Assembly (NCBI RefSeq): GCF_964656455.1
Contig: NC_135718.1
Span: forward strand, 126,519,093 to 126,583,092
DNA: 64,000 bases
Reading direction: 5' to 3'
Source of the DNA: Halichoerus grypus
Taxonomy: Eukaryota > Chordata > Mammalia > Carnivora > Phocidae
Below the pieces are notes generated by a model. It saw nothing but the letters and a program-made list of their open reading frames with translations. It made no database searches and was not told where the DNA came from. This document shows positions 20,921 to 31,490 of this stretch, one piece after another. Position 1 is the stretch's first letter. The number at the start of each line of letters is the position of its first letter. The position numbers and the translations under genes are program-made.

Positions 20921-21349
20921 TTTTTAACCTTAGGTGCCGAGTGTTGAGTTCATCTTATGCCTCAGTTTCTGGCACATCATTATCACTGGTCCACATCTGT
21001 TCCCTCTCTTTAAATTTTGTAAATTCCCTTTTGATCTCCCTGCTCACCCCTGTCCTCCTCTCCTCCAACCCATAGGCAGCGAGCCTAAGCTACTTAATGT
21101 TTATTTTGTTTGCTTGGATATTGGGATATTGCTGTTTGGTGTCCATATATTTTTCTTTTTGCTCCTAATCCTCTTACCCAGATTTACTTTTATACGTGTT
21201 TCAGTCTGGTCTTTGTCCATTTGCATTTTCATTGTTTGCACATTTGAAGTGATCTCAGAGATAGGGTCTTTGTGTACTAATTTTTTTACTTTTTCTATCA
21301 TGGGACTTTTTTTCTAGTCTTTGATAGTCTTTTTTTTCTTATCTCCCTG
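20921..21349. other. Unannotated T-rich sequence
   Basis: A 127-codon hydrophobic frame at 20934-21317 follows the T richness and resembles no family I know. It may be an extension of the antisense L1 that follows. Confidence 0.35.
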
Positions 21350-21445
21350 CACCCCCAGCAGGTAATCACTGCTAACAGCATGGGCAGTGTCTATCCCCAC
21401 GTATTTCTCCAGGGTCAGTCAAACCCCTAAGCTAGTGAACACACG

Positions 21446-21479
<34 letters not shown>
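21446..21479 (+). repeat. (GT)17 microsatellite
   Basis: Uninterrupted GT dinucleotides. Antisense copies of this L1 segment often carry a GT/CA-rich stretch at this place, so it probably expanded from the element itself. Confidence 0.97.
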
Positions 21480-21480
<1 letters not shown>

Positions 21481-21771
21481 TGAGAGACAGAGAGATCTAC
21501 TTTAATGAAAATGGATTCAAAATCCATCTCTCTGCAGTTTGCTTTTCTCTTTTAAGAATATGTGGTAGTCATCCTTCCAGGTTAGTAGATACAGCTATAA
21601 TGCATTCTTTTTAATAGCTGCATAGTATTTCATGGTATAGGTGTTCAATGATTCATTCAACCATTCCTTACTGATGGGCATTTCGATTGTTCTCAGTTTT
21701 TTACAACTACAAACAAAGCTGCAAGGAATATTTGTGTGCATGAATCCATACATACAGATGCTTTTATTTCT

Positions 21772-21970
21772 TTTTTTAAAAAAAGATTTTATTTATTTAT
21801 TTGACAGAAAGAGAGATAGCGGGAGCAGGAACACAAGCAGGGGGAGTGGGAGAGGGAGAAGCAGGCTTCCTGCCGAGCAGGGAGCCCGATGCTGGGCTTG
21901 ATCCCAGGACTCTGGGATCATGACCTGAGCCAAAGGCAGACACTTAATGACTGAGCCACCCAGGCGCCCC
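21772..21970 (-). mobile_element. SINEC, antisense, young subfamily
   Basis: Inserted in the L1 above. The head side reads ACTTAATGACTGAGCCACCC, carrying the one-base deletion shared by the young subfamily. TSD GATGCTTTTATTTCT / GGTGCTTTTATTTCT. Confidence 0.96.
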
Positions 21971-22110
21971 TGGGTGCTTTTATTTCTATAGGATCGATTC
22001 CTAGGAACGTGCATGTGTTTTTATTTATATAAATGGTATTAGGTTATATACCACGTTCTATTTCTTACTTTTTTCCTATGCTCTATGTTTTTGAGATCTA
22101 TCAGTGTTGT

Positions 22111-22384
22111 AGTTTGTAGGCCTACTCTGCTGATTCTAACAGTTGCCTAATTCTCCATAGTAAGCTCCCATTCCACTTCAGCTATCACTCTCCAGCTGAT
22201 TGAACATAACAGCAACAGCAGCACAACGAAGAAGTACTTCTAAAACACTACTGAGAAATTAATAGAAAAGAAATAATTCCAGCTTTTTCAAACTGTCAAT
22301 ACATCTGACTTTGGAAAATTGTTATGACCAACCAGGGCACAGAGAGCAAGGGGAGATGGCGAGGGTTGGGGGGGGTGTTTCCCA
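22111..22384. other. Unannotated sequence
   Basis: Nothing recognised. Confidence 0.4.
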
Positions 22385-22585
22385 TTTGTTAGGAATCTAC
22401 TATTTATCAGGCACTTTACAAAAGTCCTATTTGGCACTCAACACAAACGTTAGAAATAATATTTTACCCACTGATTGGATGAGGAAACTGAGGGATAGAA
22501 AGGTTAAGTGCATGCCTCACACGAAGGTGGGGCTGGGATTCAAAGCCACCTCTACAGAGCTCCAGAGCCTCAGTCCCTCCCACTA
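22385..22585 (-). mobile_element. MIR, antisense
   Basis: CAGGCACTTTACAAAAGTCC, GATGAGGAAACTGAGGGATAG, AAAGGTTAAGTGCATGCC and GGGCTGGGATTCAAAGCC follow the MIR order. Confidence 0.8.
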
Positions 22586-22984
22586 CTCCTTGTGAGTTTC
22601 GACCCAGACTAACTTCTTGCTTTTTAGAGTCATCGTGGCAGAGGAGGGTAGGGGGAAGCACATAAAGTATCTTAAGATTTTCCATCTGCAGTTTTATCCA
22701 AGAATTCAGAGAACGCTGAAAATTGACATTTTCCCAACAAAAGTGAATGGTTTTAAAATAATCTTCCAAGAAACTCTCAAAGTCTAACACATGTATAGAG
22801 CTTTCGTGGGAAGATGCTAGTGGTAACAGGAACGACACGATCGGGGCTGAATTCAGAGTTCTCCTGGATCAGGCAAGAGGCAGGCCTAATTAGCAAAAGA
22901 GAAGGCATCAGGGAGTCTGTGATACAGGGTCAGATTGTCAGGATATTGCAGAGCGTGGAGGAGTATAACGTGGTCACACCACGT
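22586..22984. other. Unannotated sequence
   Basis: Nothing recognised. Confidence 0.4.
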
Positions 22985-23110
22985 TGCAATGCTGTAACGA
23001 CCTGTGATCCTATTGGTGTGAGGTCAGGGACGTGGTCCATGATCTCTGTGCGGCATGGACAAGGCACAGTATAAATACTGGCCAAGTGAGCGAATGAAAG
23101 AATGAAGGGT
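22985..23110 (+). mobile_element. Possible L2 3' end, sense
   Basis: AAGGCACAGTATAAATACTGG followed by GCGAATGAAAGAATGAA resembles the terminal L2 motif. Confidence 0.5.
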
Positions 23111-23740
23111 CTGTGAAGAAGACAGAGAAGGAGCTGTTGGAAGAAGGAGACAATCAGGAGAGACTGGTTTTGTGGAATTCAAAAGGAGTAACTTCCACGG
23201 AGGAGGAATAAACCATATAAAATGCAGCAACAGAATGAAGGGGAAGAAGAAGGGGCGCTAGAATGGGAATCAGCTGGTCTGCGGACTTGAACAAGGCCAA
23301 TGTGCTTGGGTCCTGGGGATGGAAGATGGTGGTGGGCCCAGCACGTGCTTTGGGGACAGTAGATAGTAATGGCTAAGGACAAGTAGGAGATGACGAGATG
23401 ACAGGAAATACTCTGTTAGGAGGTGAAGCGAAAGAGGTGAAGACTATAGCTGGAGGCCAGTCATCATTAAAAGAAAGGAATCTTTCCTAGAGGACAAGGA
23501 ATGATTTACCTGTTTGTAGGGTGGGAAAGCCGATGAAGAAAGAGACAGACTGAGAGGAAACAGACAATAAATAAGCAAGAATAAATACAACTGGGGGGCT
23601 CGAGATTTTAGAGAAGGCAGGTGGTGGACCTTCTTATTGTTCGACTTGGGGGCATGATTTGCTTTGACCGGTGGAGTATGGAGACATTGACTATGTGCCA
23701 TCTCCCAACAGAGGTCTTCAGAGGCCTGGATGGACCTGCT
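23111..23740. other. Purine-rich unannotated sequence
   Basis: GA-rich plus strand without a simple repeat unit. No coding frame or family was recognised. Confidence 0.4.
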
Positions 23741-23774
23741 CCATCTGCCAGGAGAACAGCGGGGCCCAGGCAGG

Positions 23775-23875
23775 AGGCGCCTCGACAGCCTGGGACCTCA
23801 AAGGGAGCAGAGCGCGCACCTGACGAGACCTGCCGCCGGGAGCCCCGCCCCGCCCAGCCCCGCCCAGGACCTTGA
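23775..23875. promoter_or_regulatory. GC-box cluster, small CpG patch
   Basis: Three CCGCCC (SP1/KLF-type) cores lie within about 23 bp at 23843-23865, preceded by CpG-bearing stretches (GGCGCCTCGAC, AGCGCGCACCTGACG). Downstream to 24250 stays GC-rich with scattered CpG. Could be an orphan promoter or a remnant CpG island. Confidence 0.35.
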
Positions 23876-24318
23876 AAGAGAAATGAAGGCTCTAACTGTC
23901 GGCACTAGGATGGCAGGTCGTTTGTGACCACAGCAAAAGCCAACCGCAGACTGCAGAAAGGAGTCATGTGTCTCGGAAGGGTCCGGGGCCACTGCTTTCT
24001 CAGCAACGGGAGGGGAAGCTGAGATGGATGAATAGATGAAAACAGATATGTTTGCAATGGAAGGAAGGGAAACTGAGGAACTTCTCACCTGCCGCTCTTT
24101 TCCAGGCTCAGCCCAGCTCCAGGTGAGGCCATCCGGGGAGGGCAGTGCGGAACAGCACTGTGGCCTGGAGGGGAGGGAGCAGCCGAGTAGAAGGGCTGCA
24201 GCGGAGAGCGGGAGGGGGGCCAGACTGGAAGCATGAGAGGAACGCCCAGGGTCACAGGGCCCTCGACTGAGCCCAGGCTCGCAAATGCACCAATGCACCG
24301 GACAAGAGGATGAGAGGT
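23876..24318. other. GC-rich unannotated sequence
   Basis: Continuation of the GC-rich zone. Frames on both strands stay open because of composition, but none shows a domain. Confidence 0.4.
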
Positions 24319-24334
24319 AAAAAAAGGATCCCTC

Positions 24335-24530
24335 GGGGGTGCCTGGGTGGCTCAGTCGTTAAGCGTCTGCCTTCGGCTCGGGTCATGATCCCAGGGTCCT
24401 GGGATCGAGCCCCACATCGGGCTTCCTGCTCAGCGGGAAGCCTGCTTCTCCCTCTCCCACTCCCCCTGCTTGTGTTCCTTCTCTTGCTGTGTCTCTCTCT
24501 GTCAAATAAATAAATAAAATATTAAAAAAA
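24335..24530 (+). mobile_element. SINEC, young subfamily, exact TSD
   Basis: GGGGGTGCCTGGGTGGCTCAG then TCGTTAAGCG (one-base deletion). The body ends CTGCTTGTGTTCC. TSD AAAAAAAGGATCCCTC, ending at 24334 and spanning 24531-24546. Confidence 0.97.
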
Positions 24531-24546
24531 AAAAAAAGGATCCCTC

Positions 24547-25209
24547 TCCAGAACGCTTCAAAAATGGAGCAGAAGGAAAACAGGGGAGGAAGTTTCCTAA
24601 GTTCAAAATTAGAAGCCAGAATGTCAAAGTATCCTTTTTGCCATGTCAGGGACATGTCTCTGAGAGTGAGGTCAATGTCATGGGCCTCCTAATGTCGGTA
24701 CCATTGACGACAACGAAGAAGAGGAACTTGGCCATAAATGGCAACTTACCCTTCCTCCTTGCTTGTCACTGTCTCTGCTATTGCTCCAAGTCACCTGAGT
24801 CTAACTGCCAGCCTGAGAGCAGTACAGCGACAAAGGGACCATGGTCCAGGTCCCCAGGCCTCAAGTTACCAGCAGAACCCATGTCCGACCACTTCCTTAC
24901 TCTCTCTCTCTGAACTTCGTGGCAAACTTTCAAGACTGACTGCAAGATCTTTCAAGCTGCTGCTACAGGTTTTATACTATCATAAGTTCCCAGGGAGTCT
25001 AGAAATGCCAAAAATAGCTCAATGGCTACAATAGTTAAGAAAAGAAGAAATCAAAGATTTCTTATGATATCATATGATATCTCTAAAAGATACCTCTTTG
25101 GTTATCTATCCAGAGAACCTTTTTCTTTTTTTTTTTTTTTTTGCAAGGTTAGTGTAGCTCGATGGCAAAAACAAAAAACAAAACACAAAAACAAAAACAG
25201 AAAGCAGAT
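24547..25209. other. Unannotated sequence with T(18) and A/C-rich tract
   Basis: A T run at about 25124-25142 and an AAAAACA-type tract at about 25170-25200 precede the SINE. Nothing else recognised. Confidence 0.4.
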
Positions 25210-25418
25210 GGGGCGCCTGGGTGGCTTAGTCAATTAAGCGTCTGACTCTTGATTTCGACTCAGGTCATGATCTCAGGATCGTGAGATCGGGCCCCACATT
25301 GGGCTTTGTGCTCAGCACAGGGTCTGCTTGAGATTCTCTCTCTCTCTGTCTCCCTCTACCCCTCTCCCTGCTCGGGCTCTCTCTCTTTCAGATAAATAAA
25401 ATCTTAAAAAAAAAAAAT
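25210..25418 (+). mobile_element. SINEC, older subtype
   Basis: GGGGCGCCTGGGTGGCTTAG head with GACTCTTGATTTCGACTCAGG, the older body variant. A tail present. No clean TSD was found because of the A-rich flank. Confidence 0.95.
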
Positions 25419-25449
25419 CAAAACACCATAAAACAGAGCTTGGCCAGAG

Positions 25450-25775
25450 ACCAAGCAGTGTGGTAATTGAGAACATAAACTCTGGGGCCAAGAGCCTGGG
25501 TTTGAATCCAGGATCTGCCAAACTGTGTAACTTTAAGCAAGTTGCTTGATCATACTATGATTAATAATCCCTATTCCCACACTGTGACATAATAATCCCT
25601 CAGTACATCTTATCTCTGCCACTTACCAGCTGTGACCTCGGGCAAGTTACTTAATTTCTCTGTGCATCAATTTTCTCCTCCGTATAATGTGGATAATAAT
25701 AGTACCCACTTCATAGGGTTGTTATGAGATGTAAGTGAGTTAATACACATAAAACAAAACAGTGCCACAAAAGTG
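25450..25775 (+). mobile_element. MIR, sense (probably two fragments)
   Basis: First part: AGAGCCTGGGTTTGAATCCA, then TTTAAGCAAGTTGCTTG (to about 25560). Second: CTGCCACTTACCAGCTGTG, GGGCAAGTTACTTAATTTCTC, ATAGGGTTGTTATGAGATG and GTGAGTTAATACACATAAA. The overlapping content suggests two MIR copies or an internal duplication. Confidence 0.85.
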
Positions 25776-25957
25776 ATAGCTATGATTTTCCTTCTTTTTA
25801 ATCTATGGACAAGCTAGCTAGGCACTTATCAAAAAATCTCTGTTTGTTATTTCCCCAGTGATCCCAACCATTTCAAACCTAATCTCTTAAGATAACAAAG
25901 AATTTTAGGCCTCCATACCATCCTAAAATATAACTCACAGATAAAATAACCAACCTA

Positions 25958-26138
25958 GGGGTGCCGTTGAGTGTCTGTCTTCGGCTCAGGTCATGATCCC
26001 AGGGTCCTGGGATCGAGCCCCGCATCGGGCTCCCTGCTCAGCGGGGAGCCTGCTTCTCCCTCTCCCACTCCCCCTGCTTGTGTTCCCTCTCTCGCTGTGT
26101 CTCTCTCTGTCAAATAAATAAATAAAATCTTCAAAAAA
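25958..26138 (+). mobile_element. SINEC lacking its A-box region, exact TSD
   Basis: The head jumps from GGGGTGCC straight to GTTGAGTGTCTGTCTTCGG, missing about 20 bases (TGGGTGGCTCAG and adjoining bases) that contain the RNA polymerase III A box. The rest is consensus-like. TSD AAAATAACCAACCTA at 25943-25957 and 26139-26153 proves it is a complete insertion, so the deletion occurred in the source RNA or after insertion. Confidence 0.95.
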
Positions 26139-26331
26139 AAAATAACCAACCTATACACATAATTTCAGAAAAATATACACTGTTCCAATTGTATCATAAA
26201 GGGTTTATAACAAAATAAAATACATTTTAACATTAAACTGCTGAGCAGCACAACTACATTAGAAGACATAATGAGTCAGATGCTTGCCCCTATTTAAACT
26301 TATTAAGTTTGGATTTAAGAGAATACAAGAA

Positions 26332-26432
26332 GGGGCACCTGGCTTGCTAAGTTTGTAGAGCTGTGACTCTTGATCTCAAGATTATGAGTTCAAGCCCCAC
26401 GTTGGGCAGAGAGCTTACTTGAAAAAAAAAAA
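26332..26432 (+). mobile_element. Short SINEC subtype
   Basis: GGGGCACCTGGCTTGCTAAG head, GACTCTTGATCTCAAGATTATG, then directly A-rich. About 100 bp, no CT body. The TSD is unclear. Confidence 0.9.
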
Positions 26433-26584
26433 GAGAGAGAGAAAGAGAGCGTAAGAAGCCAATCCATACGAGAAGCACGGGAGGGTGAAGAAGCAGAGAT
26501 AGATGACACTAGAATAAAATCTAGTGTTTGAACAAATGGTAACAGACAAAACTTATTTGTCTATGCTGAGAGAAAGAGAGACAT

Positions 26585-26783
26585 AGGGTGCCTGGGTGGC
26601 TCAGTTGGTTAAGCATCTGCCGTCAGCTCATGTCATGATCCTGGAGTCCTGGGATCAAGACCCGCATCAGTCTCCCTGCTCTGCGGGAAGCCTGCTTCTC
26701 CCTCTGCCCCTCACCCTGCTTGTGTTCCCTCTCTCGCTGTCTCTCTCTGTCAAATAAATCAAATCAAATCTTTTTTAAAAAAA
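26585..26783 (+). mobile_element. SINEC
   Basis: GGGTGCCTGGGTGGCTCAGTT head, CT-rich body, and an unusual AAATCAAATCAAATC tail. No convincing TSD. Confidence 0.94.
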
Positions 26784-26955
26784 GAAAAGAATGTTTAAAG
26801 GAATCACAATTCTCTGTTGCACATTTGCTGTCAGTTGCCTTGCTTATAAAAACAACTCTCTCAACTAAGGATGCAGTTAGAAACGCTAGACTACATTGAA
26901 CTAGGCAGGATGCACACATTATATTATTCAACGACATTAAGAAAATGTCTTTATT

Positions 26956-27101
26956 CACACAAAAAAGTAAATACGTGGGGGTGATGAATGTGTTCATTGG
27001 CTCGATGGGGGGAATGTATATCAAATTGCCACACTGTACACTTTAAATATCTCAAGACTGTATTTGTCAATTATACCTCAATAAAGTTGAGGGAGGAAAA
27101 G
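26956..27101 (+). mobile_element. 146-bp truncated L1 3' end with exact TSD
   Basis: GGTGATGAATGTGTTCATTGG, ACTGTACACTTTAAATATC and ATTATACCTCAATAAAG are L1 3'-UTR landmarks. The exact 17-bp TSD AAGAAAATGTCTTTATT at 26939-26955 and 27102-27118 shows a complete, severely 5'-truncated insertion. Confidence 0.88.
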
Positions 27102-27118
27102 AAGAAAATGTCTTTATT

Positions 27119-27686
27119 TCATTTAAGTGTCCCTCTCCGTAATAACATGATACTATATTATGGGCCATTCTTGTAATTTTGTGAAACTTTTTAGTGTTAT
27201 TATGTACTAAAGTACTACTGGTTTGTATATATAATGTGTTCAATTCAGTGGGGTGTTCAAAAGTACAGTAGACTCTGGAACTGTCCCCCAAAGGCCGAGA
27301 TGTGTAGTATCCTCAGTCCTTGCCCACCAAATGCCAGCAGTGCCTGCCCCCATCACCGTGACGACCAAAGAATGCCCCTACAGATTTCCAAAATGCCCTC
27401 ATTGGGAAATGCATCCTTATCTGACTCATTCGTTCTGGCACAGGACGGAGTGGGCACCCGCTCTATGCCAGGAAAGAAATCTAGTTAGCTCTCACTGCAC
27501 ACCAGAATAAAGAAATTGAATAGTTAGATGTAAAAATAAAAGGAAATTTTAAAATGAAACAAAATTTTTAGAGAAAAATGTGCATGAAAATTTATCTAAT
27601 CTCAGGTGGGGAATCCTTTCTAAACCTAAAAATCACAAAGGAAATTAACTGACTACAATAAAAGTTTTAAACTTCCGGGTGCCAAA
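27119..27686. other. Unannotated sequence
   Basis: AT-rich with a GC-moderate centre (27290-27480). No family was recognised. Confidence 0.4.
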
Positions 27687-27700
27687 AAAGAAAAACCAGG

Positions 27701-27888
27701 GACGCCTGGGTGGCTCAGTCGATTAAGCGTCTGCCTTCGGCTCAGGTCATGATCCCAGGGTCCTGGAATCAAGTGCCCCCATCAGGCTCCTTGCTCAGTG
27801 GGGAGCCTGCTTCTTCCTCTGCCTGCCACTCCCCATGCTTGTGCTCTCTCTCTCTGATAAATAAATAAATGAAATCTTTCAAAAAAAG
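27701..27888 (+). mobile_element. SINEC with exact TSD
   Basis: GACGCCTGGGTGGCTCAGTCG head. Tail AAATAAATAAATGAAATC. TSD AAAGAAAAACCAGG at 27687-27700 and 27889-27902. Confidence 0.97.
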
Positions 27889-27926
27889 AAAGAAAAACCA
27901 GGAAAATACTTACCATATTTGTTTTC

Positions 27927-28122
27927 TTTTCTTAGGGAGAGAGAGAGAGAGAGAGAGAGAGCAAGCAGGGGGAAGGACAGAGAGAGAGGGAGAGAAACTC
28001 AAGCAGACTCCGTGCTGACTGTGGATCCCCCCATGTGGGGCTCCATCTCATGACCTTGAGATCGTGACCTGAGCCGAAATCAAGAGTCAGACGCTTAACT
28101 GACTGGGCCACCCAGGTGCCCC
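27927..28122 (-). mobile_element. SINEC, antisense, with (GA)n
   Basis: A GA run at 27936-27961, then AAGCAGACTCCGTGCTGAC, and GACTGGGCCACCCAGGTGCC at the head side. Older body variant (AATCAAGAGTCAGACG). The TSD is decayed. Confidence 0.93.
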
Positions 28123-28154
28123 AAGCATCTACCTTTTAAAAATCAGAGAAAATA

Positions 28155-28387
28155 GGGGCGCCTGGGTGGCTCAGTTGGTTAAGCAACTGCCTTCGGCTCA
28201 GGTCATGATCCTGGAGTCCCGGGATCGAGTCCCACATCGGGCTCCCTGCTCAGCGGGGAGTCTGCTTCTCCCTCTGATCCTCCCCCTCTCATGCTCTCTG
28301 TCTCCCATTCTCTCTCTCAGATAAATAAATTAAAAAAAAAATCTTTAAAAGTAAAAAAATAAAAAATAAAAATAAATAAATAAAAAT
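28155..28387 (+). mobile_element. SINEC with exact 17-bp TSD
   Basis: GGGGCGCCTGGGTGGCTCAG head and an expanded AAATA/AAAAATAA tail. TSD AAAAATCAGAGAAAATA at 28138-28154 and 28388-28404. Confidence 0.97.
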
Positions 28388-28583
28388 AAAAATCAGAGAA
28401 AATATATCTTCCAAAAGGGGAACTAAAAGCTATATATCTATGATATATATAATCCTGGAGGGAAAACAATTTTTAATAAAGTATACTTTTATATCTCTTC
28501 CCAGGTTTTCTACAATGTGTATATGGCATTGAAATAATTTGGGAAAAAAACACAAGATGTGATTATTTTAAAGATTCTTTTCT

Positions 28584-28687
28584 GGGGCGACCGGGTGACT
28601 CAGTCATTTAAGTGTCCAACTCTTGACCTCAACTGAGGTCTTGATCTCAGGGTCATGAGTTCAAGCCCCGCATTAGGCTCAAAAAAG
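28584..28687 (+). mobile_element. Short SINEC subtype
   Basis: GGGGCGACCGGGTGACTCAG head, GACCTCAACTGAGGTCTTGAT, ends soon after CAAGCCCCGCATTAGGCTC. Diverged and short. Confidence 0.9.
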
Positions 28688-29404
28688 CTTCCTTCCCGAC
28701 TCCTGGGGGGTTTATCTGATTCCTATAGCCTCTCAGTTGAGTCTCATTGTCCAAGATCCAGGAAACTATTTTCACAGTTTCTTTTATAATTGGAACTTTT
28801 ATCACCAAAAACATTCTGAGTTGTTTGTTACTGGTTCAGTAGCCAGTAAAATGCGATCCAATTTATGTAGTGCAAAATGAGGAATGCGCCCAAAAATCAT
28901 TTATAGAGTCAAATGGTAAATAGCTTCCCTACTTACTAAGGTAGGAGGAGCTAAAGTTTTATATTTTTCTGGTGAAACAGAAGAGTGATGACATGGAAGT
29001 TTCATTCAGAGCCCAAGAGCGGCAAATGACAGTGGGAAGTAAAATGCTTTCAGCACCAAGACTGGCACGTGGGTACTCAGTACCTCTTGGCTCCCCTCCC
29101 CTCAGTACCTCCTGTCTCTTTCACATCTAACACATGTGGGCTGTAAACTTTGGGAGAAGAGGACACAGATGAAAATTCTCAAGTATTTCCAATTCAAAAT
29201 TCATGGAAGAAGCAGGGGATTTGGGAACTAGATCTTGATATTACAGAATTCAATGTGCTGAGAAAATGTATCCCTCAAGGGGGTCTTCTTTTTGCCTCGA
29301 ATGTCCCAAGCCACCAGCTTCCTCCAGGCAGGCAAACTCTCACTCGTCCTTCCATTCTCGTATTTTCTCAAATATGAAGCCCACAACATCAGCCAACTTT
29401 CACT
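28688..29404. other. Unannotated sequence
   Basis: No family or exon was recognised. Confidence 0.4.
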
Positions 29405-29740
29405 CTGTTGTGCTAAAGTAACAAACAATTTCATAAATCCTAATGGCTTACAACAACAAAGACTTATTTTTTAGGGAATCTAATTCAGACTTCTATCCGA
29501 ATCTGTGTCTTCTGAATTGCAATTCTAGTTGTCCAAGTGCATGTCGGTTTGCTTTAAAAAAAAAAAAAAAAAAGGCTTATTGTTTTTCTTTCATGTTCTA
29601 TGCATGTCATCTTCAGTTTTGCTCCATGTACCATCTTCATTCTGGGAACCTGGATGAAGAACAGTTGGCTAAGACACTGACCTTAACTTTCCAGAAGAAA
29701 CTTCAAGAGACTTAGCTGCCACTGCGAATAATAACCCACT
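29405..29740 (-). mobile_element. Possible old LTR/MaLR-like repeat, antisense
   Basis: AAAGTAACAAACAATTTCATA and CTAATGGCTTACAACAACAA recall the antisense end of a common old mammalian repeat. An A(18) run lies at 29556-29573. The family is unsure. Confidence 0.4.
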
Positions 29741-29751
29741 TGCTTTTTCAT

Positions 29752-29905
29752 GCATTCATTCAATAACCATTTATGGAGTACTCCACTGTAAGTCAGATCA
29801 TTGTGCTGGGTGCTAGGAATTCAAACATGAGTAAGGTATAGTTCCTTCCTGCAAGGAGCTCAGAGTCTGGTGAAAGTAAAAGACAAATAAATGAGTAGTG
29901 ATGGA
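29752..29905 (-). mobile_element. L2 3' region, antisense
   Basis: CATTCATTCAATAACCATTTA, TTGTGCTGGGTGCTAGGAATT and TTCCTGCAAGGAGCTCAGAG follow the antisense L2 pattern. Confidence 0.75.
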
Positions 29906-30250
29906 GTATGAATAAGGTTTTGGTTAGGTTGTGAGCAACAGAGGCACAAAATAGTGGCTTAAGACAAGTTGACTTCTTTTCCATGGGTAGTCCAAGGCTG
30001 GTAGGGCAACTCAACTCCATGAAGTCCTCACGACCCAGGCTTCTTCAAATTCCCCACTCTGCAGCCTACGATGTGGCCTATATCCTCATGCTTCAAGGTG
30101 GCACCTGGGGCTGCAGGATGCTCCAAGCAGCAGGATGAAGGAAGGAACAAAACAAAGGGAAGAGATGTCTTTTTTTTTTTAATCAAATTTCTGTTTACAT
30201 TCCATTGGCTAGAGGCAATTACATAGCCACAACTTATGGGAGCACAGGGA
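29906..30250 (-). mobile_element. Old interspersed repeat, family not assigned
   Basis: TTAGGTTGTGAGCAACAGAG, AGTGGCTTAAGACAAGTTGAC, TCCAAGGCTGGTAGGGCAAC and TACATTCCATTGGCTAGAGG form a pattern I recognise as a common old mammalian repeat but cannot name. A related sense copy may lie at 56260-56520. Confidence 0.45.
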
Positions 30251-30270
30251 GGGAAGGGGCATATCTTTTT

Positions 30271-30439
30271 TTTTTTTTTTAATTTTTTTATTGTTATGTT
30301 AATCCCCATACATTCCATCATTAGTTTTAGATATAGTGTTCCATGATTCATTGTTTGTGCATAACACCCAGTGCTCCATGCAGAACGTGCCCTCCTCAAT
30401 ACCCATCACCAGGCTAACCCATCCTCCCAACCCCTTCCC
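30271..30439 (-). mobile_element. Young carnivore L1 3' end, antisense, exact TSD
   Basis: On the minus strand the sequence reads GTGATGGGTATTGAGGAGG, GCACTGGGTGTTATGC and CTAAAACTAATGATGGAATG, then A-rich, which is the carnivore L1 3' terminus. TSD GGGGCATATCTTTTT at 30256-30270 and 30440-30454. Only 169 bp was copied. Confidence 0.93.
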
Positions 30440-30454
30440 GGGGCATATCTTTTT

Positions 30455-31475
30455 ATATAAAAGTAAAATTCCATAGCAAAGCTCTTGTCCATAAGACAAA
30501 CATAGTTTTAAGCTTTTGAAAGTTCGCATTTTCTAGCTAAGAAAATTTAAAGCAGAGAATGGCTACCCAGTTACTGAACAGTCAACTTAAAATTAGAAAT
30601 ACTAGCATTTTTCATTATACCATGTTGTTTCTCAATCCCTTATTTTAACAAAGTAAATTTATGATGGTATATACCATATACATTTAAAACCATAAATTTT
30701 TAATGTAATAATGGAATGGGAAACATACTATTTTCCCAAGAGAGAAGGAAATTAGATATGTTCCAAGTCCAATTCCTAAATAGGATAAATCCAATGAATG
30801 AATGAATGAATGAATTCAAACAACATGCATCTCCTCTATTTAAAGAACACAGCACTGTGGGAAATAGAAAGAGGAGTAAGAAAAAAATCATTGTCCTCAT
30901 GAGCATTAAAAATAAAGAAATAATATAAATAATTTTAAGAGAGTATATTATACACACCACATACTACCTGAATTCAGAGGGTTGAAGGCATAAGAGGTTT
31001 GGAGAGAAAGTAGTACTCTCACTGGGCCATTTAAGAAGGAAGGCAAGGAGAGGGTCATTTTGATAATGGCACCAAGAAACCCTCAACAGAAATAGAAGAG
31101 AACCCGTGGCAGCCTAGCTTCATTCATCCTGGGACCATTTTTTCCCACCTGTACACCATATCAAGCCATTATTCTTTGTCTACTGAAAACATCAATCCCT
31201 TTTATACATTCATTAAAAATAATTTATTCATTATTATAAAATGCTTTTAATTTTTTATTACTTAGTTAATAATAAACATAAATCACCAACAATGAGATAA
31301 GTATTCTCAAGAAACAGCCAACATAAAAGATTCAGTATTCAAGTACTTATGTATTTTTAAATTATCCAATAAAAATCTAAGATGTTTATTATTAATGTTC
31401 ACAATCAGAAAGCTTGATAATGTACCAGAGGCCAATAGCTCCCATTCTTCTAGATCCTAAAGCAAGTGCCAGAGT
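30455..31475. other. AT-rich unannotated sequence
   Basis: About 1 kb with an (AATG)n tract at 30793-30815. No other element was recognised. Confidence 0.45.
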
Positions 31476-31490
31476 AGAAATCACAGGAAG

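Larger units (their letters stand above)
21350..22110 (-). mobile_element. Ancient L1 3' UTR, antisense
   Basis: AATGCATTCTTTTTAATAGC, TGCATAGTATTTCATGGTAT, CCTTACTGATGGGCATTTCG, ACAAACAAAGCTGCAAGGAA and TAGGATCGATTCCTAGGAACG are the antisense landmarks of old L1M-type 3' UTRs. A (GT)n tract and a SINE interrupt it. Confidence 0.75.

Noticed and set aside
20934..21317. Hydrophobic 127-codon frame resembling membrane segments
   Set aside because: Phe/Leu/Ile richness follows T-rich DNA beside an antisense L1. No charged loops or family resemblance.
22464..22838. 124-codon minus-strand frame
   Set aside because: Runs through an antisense MIR.
23798..24298. 166-codon minus-strand frame
   Set aside because: GC-rich region without stop codons on both strands. 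No recognisable domain, signal or splice-bounded unit.
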